DNA of 64,000 nucleotides from DATBLE01 sp963841405 (GTDB taxonomy: Bacteria; Actinomycetota; Thermoleophilia; Gaiellales; Gaiellaceae), in the NCBI GenBank assembly GCA_963841405.1, contig CAWJCM010000001.1, positions 248,001 through 312,000 of the forward strand, in the 5' to 3' direction. This document shows, piece by piece, positions 16,035 through 24,925 of the stretch. Within the stretch, counting starts at the first letter, position 1. Each line of letters starts with the position of its first letter. The notes under the pieces were generated by a model. That model was given only the letters and a program-made list of their open reading frames with translations. It had not been told where the DNA came from and searched no databases. Position numbers and translations under genes: made by a program.

Positions 16035-16925
16035 TCAGAGCTCGAGCAGCGCCGGCGCCAGCCGCCGGAGCGCGTCGAGATCGAGCACTCCCGAGGGCAG
16101 CGTCTGGATGCAGACATGGTCGGCGCCCGCCTCGAGATGCGCCTCCACGCGGGCCTGGATCGCGTCCTCGTCGCCCCAGACGACGACCGCGTCGTGCAGC
16201 CGCTCGCTGCCGCCGTCGTCCAGGTCGGACTCGTCGAAGCCGAGCCGGAGCATGTTGTTCCGGTAGTTCGGAGCGGTCATGTAGAAAGCGACGTGCTCGC
16301 GCGCTAGCTCGCGCGCCCGGTCGGCGTCGTCGGTGAGGATCACAGCCTGCTCGGGCGCGAGCACCTTGCCGGCGCCGAGCCGCTCGCGGGCCAGAGCGGT
16401 GTGCTCGGGAGGGACGAAGTAGGGATGCGCGCCGTCCGTGCGGTCGCGGGCGAGATCGAGCATCTTCGGGCCGAGGGCGGCGAGGACGACGGGGACACGG
16501 TCGGCCGGCTCCGGGCCGATGTACGGCGCCGCCTCCATCCCGTCGAGGTAGGCACGCATGGTCGTGAGCGCGGGGCCGTACTCCTGTCCGCGCAGCTCGA
16601 CGGCGTGGGCGTGGCTGATCCCGAGCCCGAGCACGAAGCGTCCCGGAAACGCCTCGCCCAGCGTCTTCGCGCCGGCGTTGGCGGCGGCGGGATCGCGCGC
16701 GTACACGTTCGTGATCCCGGTGGCGACGACGAGCTCGAGCGTCCAGGAGAGCGCCAGCGCGGCGGTCGACAGGTTCTCGCGCGAGAACGCCTCTCCGAAC
16801 CAGACCGCCTGGTAGCCGAGCGCCTCGAGCTCGGTGAGCCCCTCGCGGACGGCAGCGACGGGCTCGTTGGGAATGCCGCTGCTCCAGACGCCGACGCCGC
16901 CGAGGCGGTCGAGTGCGGTGCTCAT
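16035..16925 (-). CDS. LLM-class F420-dependent oxidoreductase
   Basis: The 296-residue TIM-barrel protein of the luciferase-like family has the pattern GVWSSGIPNEPVAAVREGLT, then ALGYQAVWFGEAFSRENL. It also has VATGITNVYARDPAA and GRFVLGLGISHAHAVELRG, typical of F420-dependent actinobacterial members. The late sequence VPVVLAALGPKMLDLARDRT is the conserved cofactor-pocket segment. The enzyme should transfer hydride from reduced F420 to an unknown substrate. Start ATG 16925; the ribosome site is weak. Confidence 0.85.
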   Translation of the reverse strand: MSTALDRLGGVGVWSSGIPNEPVAAVREGLTELEALGYQAVWFGEAFSRENLSTAALALSWTLELVVATGITNVYARDPAAANAGAKTLGEAFPGRFVLGLGISHAHAVELRGQEYGPALTTMRAYLDGMEAAPYIGPEPADRVPVVLAALGPKMLDLARDRTDGAHPYFVPPEHTALARERLGAGKVLAPEQAVILTDDADRARELAREHVAFYMTAPNYRNNMLRLGFDESDLDDGGSERLHDAVVVWGDEDAIQARVEAHLEAGADHVCIQTLPSGVLDLDALRRLAPALLEL

Positions 16926-17009
16926 GTGGCCACGATCCTGCTCGCCGTCGTCCGGGCTGTCAACCGGGCCACCGCACGCGAGGCAGGGAGGCGGTAGCGT
17001 TCCGGCATC

Positions 17010-17876
17010 GTGTCGCCGAGCGGAGACGCTCACCCGTGGCCGATCAAGCCATTCGACCGCCAGCATCCGGTCCGTGGACTGTTCGGCGACCCGCGCATCG
17101 GCGACGGGGGCGGCAAGTCCTTCCACTTCGGCGTCGACGTCAGCGCCCTCGACGGCACCGCCGTCTACGCCGTCACGGGCGGCCGCGTCTCGATCGACGG
17201 CCAGAACATCACCGTAATCGAGGTCGAAGGCGAGCGCGAGCACTCGTACTGGCACGTCGTCCCCGCCGTGGCCGACGGCGCACGAGTCCGGAAGGGGGCG
17301 CTGCTCGGGCACATCGCGAAGAGCTGGGGGCATGTGCACCTGGCGGAGCGGCGCGGCGACGCCTACTGGAACCCGCTGCGGCCGGGGGCGATGACGCCGT
17401 ACGAGGACTACGGCGCGCCGGTCGTGTCGCGCGTCCTCTGCTCGCGCGCCCTGGACGAGGTCTACGGGCGCATCGACCTGATCGTCGAGGCCTTCGACCG
17501 GCCGCCGCTGTCCGCGCCGCAGCCGGCCTGGCACGGGATGCCCACGACGCCCGCGCTGATCCGCTGGCGACTGGTCCGCGACGCACATGCGTACGTGCCC
17601 TGGCGGATCTCCTCCGACTTCCGCAAGTCGTTCGTTCCGAAGATCGCCGGCAAGCCGCCGAGCGACGTCCACTTCGGCGACGTGTACGCGCCGAACACGC
17701 GCCAGAACAAGCCGAACAAGCCGGGGCTGTTCCGCTTCTGGGTCGCGCGGCGGTTCGACACGACTCCGTTCCCCGACGGCGACTACCGGCTCGACGTGGA
17801 GGCGGCCGACAGCCGCGGCAACGCCTCCCGCGGCCACCTCGTCCTCACCTTCGTCAACGAGGAACGCAACCTCTAG
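17010..17876 (+). CDS. M23 (LytM-type) peptidase-like protein
   Basis: The 288-residue protein has the M23 fold. The first zinc motif HFGVDV (His and Asp) lies near residue 39 in a GGGKSFHFGVDVSALDGTAV context. The lid strand is TAVYAVTGGRVS and the second motif HVHL is near residue 108. No signal peptide is visible at the GTG 17010 start, so export is uncertain. The C-terminal 130 residues form an extra beta domain with VEAADSRGNASRGHLVLTF, like Ig/FN3 modules. It may be a cell-wall endopeptidase, or a relative lacking full activity since only the core residues can be checked by eye. Confidence 0.75.
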   Translation: MSPSGDAHPWPIKPFDRQHPVRGLFGDPRIGDGGGKSFHFGVDVSALDGTAVYAVTGGRVSIDGQNITVIEVEGEREHSYWHVVPAVADGARVRKGALLGHIAKSWGHVHLAERRGDAYWNPLRPGAMTPYEDYGAPVVSRVLCSRALDEVYGRIDLIVEAFDRPPLSAPQPAWHGMPTTPALIRWRLVRDAHAYVPWRISSDFRKSFVPKIAGKPPSDVHFGDVYAPNTRQNKPNKPGLFRFWVARRFDTTPFPDGDYRLDVEAADSRGNASRGHLVLTFVNEERNL

Positions 17877-18437
17877 ATCTGGACGTTCGGCTCCGCGGGC
17901 CGCGCCTCGTCGTAGCGCAGGCCGCTCGAGGCCTCGCCAGCGCCGATGTGCCTGCGGCGCGCGATCCAGAAGCGTGAGCGGCCGTCGGATGTGCGGGTGC
18001 GGCAGGCGATCCGCACGATGCGTACCCCGGCGCGGCTCACCTCCTCCTCCGGGAGCTGGAAGCCGGATGCGGAGAGCCGCTTCACCAGCCTCCCCGACGG
18101 AGCGTTCGCGCCGCCCTCGACGGTGCCGGCTACGAGGGCGACTGCACCGGCCGGGGTTACCACCGGCATGAGCGGGAACCAGCTGGCCGGGATCGGGCTC
18201 TGCAGCTGGTAGGCGAGCGGCGCCGGCGCGCCCACCGGTGCCGGCGAGGGGGGCGGCGGAGGCTCGAGCTGCGGCGCGCCGGTCGGGCCCTCGACCACGT
18301 GCTCGATCGCCCAGGCCACGTCGGCGGTCTCGTCGCGGAACAGGGTGCACCTCCTCGAGCGGCCGCAGGTGCCCCGAAGGGCGGTCCGAGTCTTTCAGAT
18401 CGCCGGGGTTCGTGAAGGCAGGATGCCCGAGAGCCAC
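17873..18437 (-). pseudogene. Frameshifted, 5'-truncated relic of a larger uncharacterised protein
   Basis: The intact reading part (17873-18319) encodes about 148 residues ending IGAGEASSGLRYDEA..., with YQLQSPIPASWFPLMPV and EEEVSRAGVRIVRIACRTR. Reading further upstream in the same frame gives TLFRDETADVAWAIEHVVEG with no start codon. The neighbouring frame gives SGHLRPLEEV just before it. As I recall, homologous C-termini read as one chain (PLEEV..LRDE.A..AWA), so a frameshift near 18345 and loss of the 5' part explain the layout. Function is unknown. It borders the IS-rich scar to the right. The family assignment is from memory and is inference. Confidence 0.5.
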
Positions 18438-18545
18438 TCGACGTCGGCCGGGTCACCGCCGCGAGCCTACCCGCTCCCGCAGGTGTCCAAGCCCAAGTGG
18501 GTGGGTACCGGGCACGACCTATTCACGCATCGAGAGGAGGCAGGC

Positions 18546-18704
18546 ATGGGAGACGCGCACATCGGTGGGATCAGCCTCGGCGGGATCCTGGTCGTCGTCG
18601 GGATCGTCCTGGCGATCCTGCTCGGCCACTGGTGGATCGGCCTGATCATCGCGCTCGTCGGATTGATCTTCTTCGGAGGCTTCGCCCGCGGGAAGTGGTA
18701 CTGA
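18546..18704 (+). CDS. 52-residue membrane protein
   Basis: ATG 18546 follows GAGGAGG. The peptide has two closely spaced hydrophobic stretches (ISLGGILVVVGIVLAILLG and WWIGLIIALVGLIFFGG) and a basic tail, so it is a small hairpin membrane protein. The family resembles small actinobacterial hydrophobic proteins of unknown role. A strong ribosome site and clean start support it. Confidence 0.65.
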   Translation: MGDAHIGGISLGGILVVVGIVLAILLGHWWIGLIIALVGLIFFGGFARGKWY

Positions 18705-18729
18705 CGGCGGCACGGCCCGGGCGGCCGCC

Positions 18730-18990
18730 GTGAACGACGCCCTCCTCGTCGTCGACGTCGTCAACACCTTCCGCCACGACGACGGCAAGGTGCTGCTCGC
18801 GTCGTTCAGCCAGCGCCTCGAGACGATGACCCATGTCCTTTCAACGGCCCGCGCCGACTCCGGGCTCCCGACGCTCTACGCCAACGACGCCCACGGAGGC
18901 TGGACGGGCAACGCACGAGTCGCTCGAGCAGCTGGCGCTGGCCTACGCAGAGCGCGTCGGCGGTTGCCGGCTCTCGGCAGAGCTCGACGG
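18730..18990 (+). pseudogene. Internally deleted isochorismatase-family gene
   Basis: The first 60 codons from GTG 18730 encode a typical isochorismatase-fold N-terminus (ALLVVDVVNTFRHDDGKVLL, then LPTLYANDAHGGW), with the catalytic-type aspartate in VVDVV. After about 18905 the match ends. In another frame, ESLEQLALAYAERVGGCRL looks like the family's C-terminal helix. The central part, about 100 residues with the catalytic cysteine and lysine, is missing. The remainder up to the IS end is noise. The gene is therefore dead, probably through the same rearrangements that brought in the adjoining elements. Confidence 0.55.
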
Positions 18991-19134
18991 CCGGTTGACC
19001 TGGCCGAGGCGGAGTCTCCGCCAGGCGACCGAGCCTGGCGCAGCGGCTCAGACCGTCTGCGAGCCTGCTGCCTCGAGAACGGTCCGGGTGAGGGACGGTC
19101 CCGGTTCCAGTGACCGGTCCGGCGGCCCGCTTAA

Positions 19135-19150
19135 GGGCCTGTCCAAGAAG
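19135..19150 (+). repeat. Left terminal inverted repeat of the IS
   Basis: The 16-base end matches the right end on the opposite strand at 15 of 16 positions. It is preceded by TTAA. Confidence 0.85.
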
Positions 19151-19174
19151 GAGCCCTGAGCGCCGCCGCGGGGG

Positions 19175-20590
19175 TCAGTTGAGCAGGATCTGGTAGTCCC
19201 AGGCGCAGGGGCCGGTGGCGAGGAGTTCGGCGAGCCAGTGGCTGCGATCCGTGGCGGCTGTCGGAAGTGGTGTCGCCGTCGCGCTCGCAGCCGCTAGGCC
19301 CTGCGTCTGCGCGGCGTGCGGTGCGGCCGCCACGCCGGTCTGCGCCTGCTTGGCGTGGTCGGCGAGCCGCTTGCAGTTGATCGCCGTGCAGTTGAGCAGC
19401 AGCTGGACGTGGAAGTGCGGCGTGCCGCGCCGCTGGGCACGGTCGGCTGTGCCCTGGTTCTTGAGCTCGCCGATCACGCCCTCGGCGTCGGCCATCCGCT
19501 GCCGGTGCGCGGCGATTCCGGCCGGGCTCTTGCAGCGCGCCCGCGCCGCCAACGCCTGGCGCTGCGCTTCGGTTGTCGCCTCCTGGCCGGCCTTCGGCAC
19601 CATCGTCGGCTGCGGCGGGATGTAGGCGGTGACCCGGCGCCGCTCCGTCGCCCGCCAGATGCGCTCGGCGGCGAAGCCGGAGTCGGCGCCGATCGATTCA
19701 AGCTGGGGGCAGGCGAAGCGGGCGCGATCGAGCAGCGGCTCGACCGCGTCGCCCTCGAAGCCGTCCGCCTGCTCCCCGCAGCAGGCAACGATCACGCGCT
19801 GCTTGCGATCGACCGCTACCTGGCCGCGGTAGACGAGGTGCGGCCGCTGACCGGGCTTGCCGCGCAGCCTCGCCTCCGGATCGGTCACAGAGACAGAGGC
19901 CGCGTTCGAGCTTCGCCGCTTCGGCGTCGGGCCGAAGCGCGGTTCAGCCAGCGTCAACGGAGCGCGCTCCCCGCCCGGCGGCCCGGCGGCCGGCCGCTCC
20001 GCGAGGGCAAGCTGTCCCGCCGACCCCGGCCGCCCGGCCGCGCTCGGCTCGGCGTCATCGCTCGCGTCGGCCTCCAGCACGGGCGCGAGAGCGAGACTGG
20101 CGCGCAGGCTCGCCAACGCTGCGTCCGCCTCGGCGTGGAAGCCGTCGATCGACAGATGTGTGCCCTCGACCAGGCCGTGCTGCTTGCACAGCTCGAGCGA
20201 ACGCAGGAAGAGGCGCTCGAACAGCGCCGCATCGACGAAGCGGCGCGTGTGGGCGTGCGAGAGCGTCTGGTGCACCGGCAGCCGCTCACCAAGCCCGTAG
20301 CCGAGGAAGCGGCGCAAGTCGAGCCGCACGCTCGCTTGCCGCAGCAGCTCCCGCGTCGAGCCGATCCCCTCCAGCGCACCCGCGACCATCAACTTCACCA
20401 GCACGATCGGGTCGATCGACGGCCGGCCGACATCGTCGGCGTAGTACGGCGCCGCGACCTCGCGAACAAACGACCAGTCGACGAGACGATCAAGCCTGCG
20501 GTAACAGTCGTCCTCGGCGACCAACTCGTCCAAACAAACCATCTCCACCTGCAACGTCGCCGCCTGCCCCTTCAGCTGCCCCATCGCCAT
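19175..20590 (-). CDS. IS1182-family transposase
   Basis: The 471-residue DDE transposase has an N-terminal DUF772-like region (FVREVAAPYYADDVGRPSID, LVKLMVAGALEGIGSTRELL). The catalytic residues lie in HLSIDGFHAEADA (Asp), ESIGADSGFAAERIW (Asp) and AEGVIGELKNQG (Glu). A variable insert of about 80 residues, rich in Ala, Pro and Gly, lies between the first two. The start is ATG 20590 with AGAGGGGG upstream; an in-frame upstream start at 20653 lies nearly at the element end. It looks intact and potentially active. Confidence 0.9.
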   Translation of the reverse strand: MAMGQLKGQAATLQVEMVCLDELVAEDDCYRRLDRLVDWSFVREVAAPYYADDVGRPSIDPIVLVKLMVAGALEGIGSTRELLRQASVRLDLRRFLGYGLGERLPVHQTLSHAHTRRFVDAALFERLFLRSLELCKQHGLVEGTHLSIDGFHAEADAALASLRASLALAPVLEADASDDAEPSAAGRPGSAGQLALAERPAAGPPGGERAPLTLAEPRFGPTPKRRSSNAASVSVTDPEARLRGKPGQRPHLVYRGQVAVDRKQRVIVACCGEQADGFEGDAVEPLLDRARFACPQLESIGADSGFAAERIWRATERRRVTAYIPPQPTMVPKAGQEATTEAQRQALAARARCKSPAGIAAHRQRMADAEGVIGELKNQGTADRAQRRGTPHFHVQLLLNCTAINCKRLADHAKQAQTGVAAAPHAAQTQGLAAASATATPLPTAATDRSHWLAELLATGPCAWDYQILLN

Positions 20591-20661
20591 CCCGGGACCC
20601 CCTCTGCTCGACCCGACGAACCAGGCGAGCATAGGTCCCCGGTCGGACCCCACCCCAGTGG

Positions 20662-20677
20662 CTTTTTGGACAGGCCC
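20662..20677 (-). repeat. Right terminal inverted repeat of the IS
   Basis: Complementary to the left repeat with one mismatch, and followed by TTAA at 20678-20681. Confidence 0.85.
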
Positions 20678-20691
20678 TTAATAGGACTTTG

Positions 20692-21677
20692 TTACTCACG
20701 GTGTGACGAAAGAGTGTGAGCTGGTTGAGGTCGATCGGGCTGGTGGCAGGTTCGGCAGCGGCCGGCCCAACAGCGCAGCACGGGCTGGAGGAGGAGCACC
20801 GTCTGCGGCAGTGTCAGGCCGGCCGCAGCGCTTTTGGGTCGCGTCTTTCGAGTGTGAGGAATGCGTGCGCACAGCTGACAAGCGCGCAGTGGTGATGGAA
20901 GCCGAGCGTAGCTTCTGCCTTCGTAGTGGTCGAGTCCGAGTTCGCCTTTGAGCTGGCGGTAGTCGAGCTCGATCGTCCAGCGCAGCCGCGCGAGCCGGGC
21001 GAGCCGCTCTCGCGTCGTTTTCGAGGGCAGGTTCGAGAGCCAGTAGTCGCTCGGCGCCTCGTTGCCGGGGGGCCACTCGATGATCAACCACTCCTCAGCG
21101 GGGCGGCAAATTGTCATTGCGCACGGGATGGGTGGCGACGACGCGGACGAACGCGAAACGGCTCGAGACCTCCTCGCCCGCTGCTGTCGTTCGGCAAGGC
21201 AGCGTCTTCCACGCAGTCGCCGGCAGGCGTTCGGCGAGGGCGCGCACCGATTCCGGTTTGCGGTCAGGACGCGCAACCGATCGCTTCCGTCCGACTTTGC
21301 CGTTGCGCTCGGGCACCGCAAAGGTCGTCTCCGGCCCGTAGACGCTAGATCTGGGAGGAGACGGCGACAACGTACTACCAGCTCGAGCATCATGCAGATC
21401 TCGTCCGGAAGCCGGCTGTCATCGCCATAGGCGCAGTCGGCCAGGATCGGCGCCGGCGGGATTGCCCATCCGGCCGCGTCCGCGCAAAGACGTGCTCGCG
21501 AGCTGCGGCTTCGTCTGGAAGCAGACCGCCTCCGGGATCTTCGCCCTCCGCCGCCGCATCGAGATCGTCGCACCACTCCTCCGGCAGATACAACGACCAA
21601 CCCAACGGCAGCGTCCCCCGCTCGCCGACCGCATGCACGCTGACAGTGACCTGGCAGTTGCCGATCTTGCCGAGAGT
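20692..21677 (-). pseudogene. Degenerate, 5'-truncated IS701-type transposase
   Basis: Pieces of one transposase are scattered over all three minus-strand frames. In gene order they are GKIGNCQVTVSVHAVGERGT, then LGWSLYLPEEWCDD, AKIPEAVCFQTKPQLAS, WAIPPAPILADCAYGDDSR, VYGPETTFAVPERNGK, FAFVRVVATHPVRND, EEWLIIEWPPGNEAP and ELDYRQLKGELGLDHYEGRS, ending near 20692. At least four frameshifts are needed to join them. The 5' end breaks off next to the dihydrofolate-reductase-like gene stop (21679), so the element's left part is lost. This is an old, dead insertion. Confidence 0.8.
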
Positions 21678-21678
21678 G

Positions 21679-22230
21679 TTAAGCGGCCCCGAGCGGCCGG
21701 TAGGCCAGGTAGACGACGCCGTTCTCGTACGACTCCACGGCCGCGAGTGAGAGCTTGCCCGGCACAGCGTCCTCGGGGAAGAGCCGCGGTCCGGCGCCGC
21801 GAGTGAGCGGGTAGACGAACAGGTGCAGTCCGTCGACCAGACCGTCCGCGAGCATCGCCCGCACGAGCCTGGCGCTGCCGGAGACGTAGAGGTCTCCGAC
21901 CTCGTCCTTCAGCCGGCGGATCGCCTCGGGGCCGTATGGTCCGACGATCTCCGAGTTTCTCCAGATCGCTTCCGTCAGGGTCCCGGAGACCACGTACTTC
22001 GTCGTCTCGTTGAAGAACGGTGCACCCGGATCGTCCTCGACGGTTCGCGTCGACCAGGCCGGCTCGAACAGCTCGTATGTCGTCCGGCCCAGGAGGATCC
22101 CGCGGCAGCGCTCTGTGACGGCGCCGATCGCCTGTTCCATCTGCGGGTGGAAGCCGTACTCGAATGTCCACGTCGGCGTGTCGATCACGCCGTCGAGGCT
22201 GATGAACTCGTGCACGTGAACCTCGCCCAT
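21679..22230 (-). CDS. Dihydrofolate reductase-like (RibD C-terminal) protein
   Basis: The 183-residue protein opens with VHVHEFISLDGVIDTPTWTF and contains GILLGRTTYELFEPAW, TKYVVSGTL and DLYVSGSARLVRAMLADGLV. It ends with LHLFVYPLTRGAGPRLFPE. This is the signature of the RibD-C/DHFR-like NADPH-binding family, found widely in actinobacteria. These are reductases of unsettled substrate rather than true folA. Start ATG 22230 follows GGAGG. Its stop directly borders the broken transposase. Confidence 0.88.
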   Translation of the reverse strand: MGEVHVHEFISLDGVIDTPTWTFEYGFHPQMEQAIGAVTERCRGILLGRTTYELFEPAWSTRTVEDDPGAPFFNETTKYVVSGTLTEAIWRNSEIVGPYGPEAIRRLKDEVGDLYVSGSARLVRAMLADGLVDGLHLFVYPLTRGAGPRLFPEDAVPGKLSLAAVESYENGVVYLAYRPLGAA

Positions 22231-22352
22231 CTCGCACCTCCGTGTCGCTGTCGTCGTGTAGACGGCCCGATCGTGGCGAAAATCATCGTTCGGCGTACAG
22301 CCTCGGCCGTTGCCATTTGCGCTGACGGCCCCGGACCACGCATCCTTCGGTC

Positions 22353-22940
22353 GTGCGGTCGCGATCGATCGGCGTGCTCGGACGGCTCCTGGCTGCCGCC
22401 GTCTGCGCGCTGGCCGGGCACATCGCTCTCTATCAGGCGGTCCGTCCGGCCGATGGACGTCACGCCTACCTGAGCTGGTACGAGCCGCTGATCGCCGGGC
22501 TCTCGCTGGCGGCGGTCGCCGGGCTCGCCGGGCTCGTCCTGGTCGGGCTGATCCGCCCCGACTTCCGGCTTCCGCGTCTGGCTGCCGGCCGGTCGTTCGA
22601 CCAGTCGGCGATCAGGCTGGCGATGTCGGGGCTCGCCGTCCTGCTCGTGCAGGAATCGACCGAGCAGAGCGTCGCCACCCACTCGCTGTCGTTCGTGTCC
22701 GTCGCGGACGGACGGTGGCTCGCTGTCCTCGTCGTGGTGACCGCGAGCGCAGCCGCGCTCGCCTTCCTGGCGCGATTGGGCGAGCGGGCCGTACGCGCCC
22801 TCCTCGCGGAGAGACGTCCGCGGCCGGCCCGGCGGCTCGCCACACGCGCGTGGAGCAGGGCTCCCGGCGAACCTCGCAGCCCGCGGCCGCTCGCCCGGCA
22901 CGCGGCACTCCGCGCACCGCCGGCTCTCCTCCCGGCCTAG
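22353..22940 (+). CDS. Polytopic membrane protein next to copper genes
   Basis: The 195-residue protein has about four membrane helices (LGRLLAAAVCALAGHIALYQ, LSLAAVAGLAGLVLVGLI, a segment ending MSGLAVLLVQ, and LAVLVVVTASAAALAFL). The tail is long, basic, alanine/proline-rich and probably cytoplasmic. No family is recognised. It starts at GTG 22353 and is followed 47 bases later by the copper-block membrane protein, so a role in metal handling is possible but unproven. Confidence 0.6.
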   Translation: MRSRSIGVLGRLLAAAVCALAGHIALYQAVRPADGRHAYLSWYEPLIAGLSLAAVAGLAGLVLVGLIRPDFRLPRLAAGRSFDQSAIRLAMSGLAVLLVQESTEQSVATHSLSFVSVADGRWLAVLVVVTASAAALAFLARLGERAVRALLAERRPRPARRLATRAWSRAPGEPRSPRPLARHAALRAPPALLPA

Positions 22941-22987
22941 CCCTGCGTGCACCCCGGCCTCGGGGTGCAGTCGAGAGGAGCAAAGCG

Positions 22988-24040
22988 TTGCAACACCCTG
23001 CCCGTGGGCGAGCGCTCCGCATCCCCGCCCGCGTGTTGATCGTCATCGGCGGTTTCCTGGTCTTTCCGGGAGCGGCCGCCGCGCACTCCGGCGCGCCGAC
23101 CGTCGCGCTGGACTTCCGCCTGCGTGTTTCGCAGGCGACACGCGGGCTGCGCGGCGTCCGGCCGACGATCGTCGACGGCGATCGCGGGCTCCGGCTGGAG
23201 GTCGAGCCAAGGGCGACGCTGGTCGTGCTCGGCGACCTGCAGGAGCCGATGATCCGCTTCGACTCCCGAGGCGTGTGGGTCAATCGCCGCTCGCCCACCG
23301 CGGCGGGCGCGAAGCTGATCCGGGCGGCCGCGGGCAACGGTGTCTCGTGGTCGCTCGTGTCGCGGGGCCACGGGCTGCGCTGGCACGACCACCGCCTCGC
23401 GCCGCCGGTCGACCTGCGCTCGGGCGACGTCGCCCGGTGGTCGATCCCGGTCGAGCTGAACGGAGGGCGCACCGCGCTGGCCGGAACGGTCGTCCGGGTC
23501 TCACGTCCGAGCGGGTGGCCCTGGGCGATCGGGGCGGTTCTCCTGGTCGGGGCCGTCACCGGCGCCGCCTGGCGGCTGCCCCGGGCTCGAACCGGACTGC
23601 TGGTCGTCCTGGGCGGGCTGGCCGCACTCGGCGCACTGGCCGCCAGCACGTCGTTCGCGACGGCGGACGAGATCAGCGGCGCCGGCGAGTGGATCGAGGT
23701 GGGCGTGGTCGCGGCGCTGCTCGTCCTCGCCGTCCTCTCGCTGCACCGGCGCTGGAGCGCGCTGCGGATCTGGGCGGCGGCCGGGATCGGCGTCGCCGCC
23801 GCCACCTTCAGCGCCGGCTCGCTCGGCGTGTTCGCGCACGGCTACGTGATCTCGACGCTGCCGGCGACGATCGCGCGGCTGGCGGTGCTGCTGGCGGTGG
23901 TGGCGGGCATGGCGACGGCCCTGCTCTCGGTCTCCGTCGGGATCGAGCGGATCCCCGTCCACCCCGCGCCGGCACGACCGCCCGCGCGGAACAAACACAG
24001 CGGCAGGCGACGACCACGCCCCCGTGGAGGCTCCCGATGA
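22988..24040 (+). CDS. Exported membrane protein of the copper block
   Basis: This 350-residue protein has a signal peptide ending AAAAHSGAP, where the mature protein would start with a histidine as in CopC/YcnI-type proteins. A beta-rich extracytoplasmic domain of about 150 residues contains GHGLRWHDHRLAPP. Five or so membrane helices and a basic tail follow. It resembles actinobacterial membrane proteins encoded beside copper genes. TTG 22988 was chosen because GAGGAG lies eight bases upstream and it places the signal peptide correctly. The stop overlaps the next start by four bases. Confidence 0.7.
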   Translation: MQHPARGRALRIPARVLIVIGGFLVFPGAAAAHSGAPTVALDFRLRVSQATRGLRGVRPTIVDGDRGLRLEVEPRATLVVLGDLQEPMIRFDSRGVWVNRRSPTAAGAKLIRAAAGNGVSWSLVSRGHGLRWHDHRLAPPVDLRSGDVARWSIPVELNGGRTALAGTVVRVSRPSGWPWAIGAVLLVGAVTGAAWRLPRARTGLLVVLGGLAALGALAASTSFATADEISGAGEWIEVGVVAALLVLAVLSLHRRWSALRIWAAAGIGVAAATFSAGSLGVFAHGYVISTLPATIARLAVLLAVVAGMATALLSVSVGIERIPVHPAPARPPARNKHSGRRRPRPRGGSR

Positions 24041-24897
24041 AGACACTCCGTGCACCGACCCTGCTCGCGGTCGCCGCCTCGGTCGCGACTCTGAGCGCCT
24101 GCGGCGGCTCCGGCTCGTCGCAGCCCGCGACCCCGACGATCCAGCCGGCCCGCACCTTCGCGTTCACCGGCTTCGAGCCGTCCCGGCCGGTGACCCCCGG
24201 CAGGCCGACGACGGTCGCCTTCACGATCCGCCGGCCGGACGGCCGCCCCCTCGTCCGGTTCCGGCGCGGTGCCGGACCGCACACGGGCGTGCACATGATC
24301 ATCGTGCGCGACGACCTCTCGACGATCATCCACCGCCATCCGCCGGTCGGAGCCGGCGGTCGCATCCAGGAGCGGGTCGTGTTCCCGGCACCCGGCACCT
24401 ACCGGATGGTGGTCGATGTCTACCCGCAGCTCAGCGGACCGCTGCGCAACTTCCAGCTGTTCCGCACGATCCACGTCGCAGGCACCGAGCGCCGGCAGCC
24501 GCTGCCGCCGTTCCGGCCCACGGTCGTCGTCGACGGCTATCGCGTGACGATGCAGGGTCAACCGACGCTCCGGGCTATCCAGGCCGACTTCCTCACGGTC
24601 ACCGTCGCCGACCCGGACGGCAAACCGGCCCGGTTCACTCCCTGGTACGGGGCGCTGGCGCACGCGATCTTCTTCCGAAAGGGATCGCTGGACTACTTCC
24701 ACACGCATGTCTGCGCCCCCGGCGCGAGCGGCTGCGCCAGCCTGCTCGGCGGCGCCAGCGTCGCCGGGACGTCGTCGACGCCGGGGAAACTCCGCGTCGG
24801 CGTGCTCGTCCCGGTGGCCGGGACGTGGCGGCTCTTCCTGCAGGCCAAGGTGAACGGCCGCGTCCTGACGGCGCCGTTCACGTTGAGGGTGCGCTGA
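24037..24897 (+). CDS. Histidine-rich lipoprotein of the copper block
   Basis: The 286-residue protein has a lipobox LSAC at about residues 19-22, so it is membrane-anchored by lipid. Two similar beta domains follow. The first has GPHTGVHMIIVRDDLSTIIH then RHPP. The second has ALAHAIFFRKGSLDYFHTHV then CAPGASGC. These paired H-x-x-H-type clusters suit Cu or other metal binding. It starts at ATG 24037, overlapping the previous stop (ATGA), with GGAGG upstream. The family is common beside ycnI and copCD genes. Confidence 0.75.
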   Translation: MKTLRAPTLLAVAASVATLSACGGSGSSQPATPTIQPARTFAFTGFEPSRPVTPGRPTTVAFTIRRPDGRPLVRFRRGAGPHTGVHMIIVRDDLSTIIHRHPPVGAGGRIQERVVFPAPGTYRMVVDVYPQLSGPLRNFQLFRTIHVAGTERRQPLPPFRPTVVVDGYRVTMQGQPTLRAIQADFLTVTVADPDGKPARFTPWYGALAHAIFFRKGSLDYFHTHVCAPGASGCASLLGGASVAGTSSTPGKLRVGVLVPVAGTWRLFLQAKVNGRVLTAPFTLRVR

Positions 24898-24925
24898 GGT
24901 GAACCGACAACGAAAGGAGCAATCG

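Larger units (their letters stand above)
19135..20677. mobile_element. IS1182-family-like insertion sequence, apparently complete
   Basis: A 1543-bp element is bounded by 16-bp inverted repeats differing at one position: GGGCCTGTCCAAGAAG at 19135-19150, and GGGCCTGTCCAAAAAG on the minus strand at 20677-20662. Both ends are flanked by TTAA (19131-19134 and 20678-20681), which fits a 4-bp target duplication. It carries one full transposase gene. Between the transposase stop and the left end are about 40 bases. It sits between the isochorismatase relic and a broken IS701-type transposase. Confidence 0.88.
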
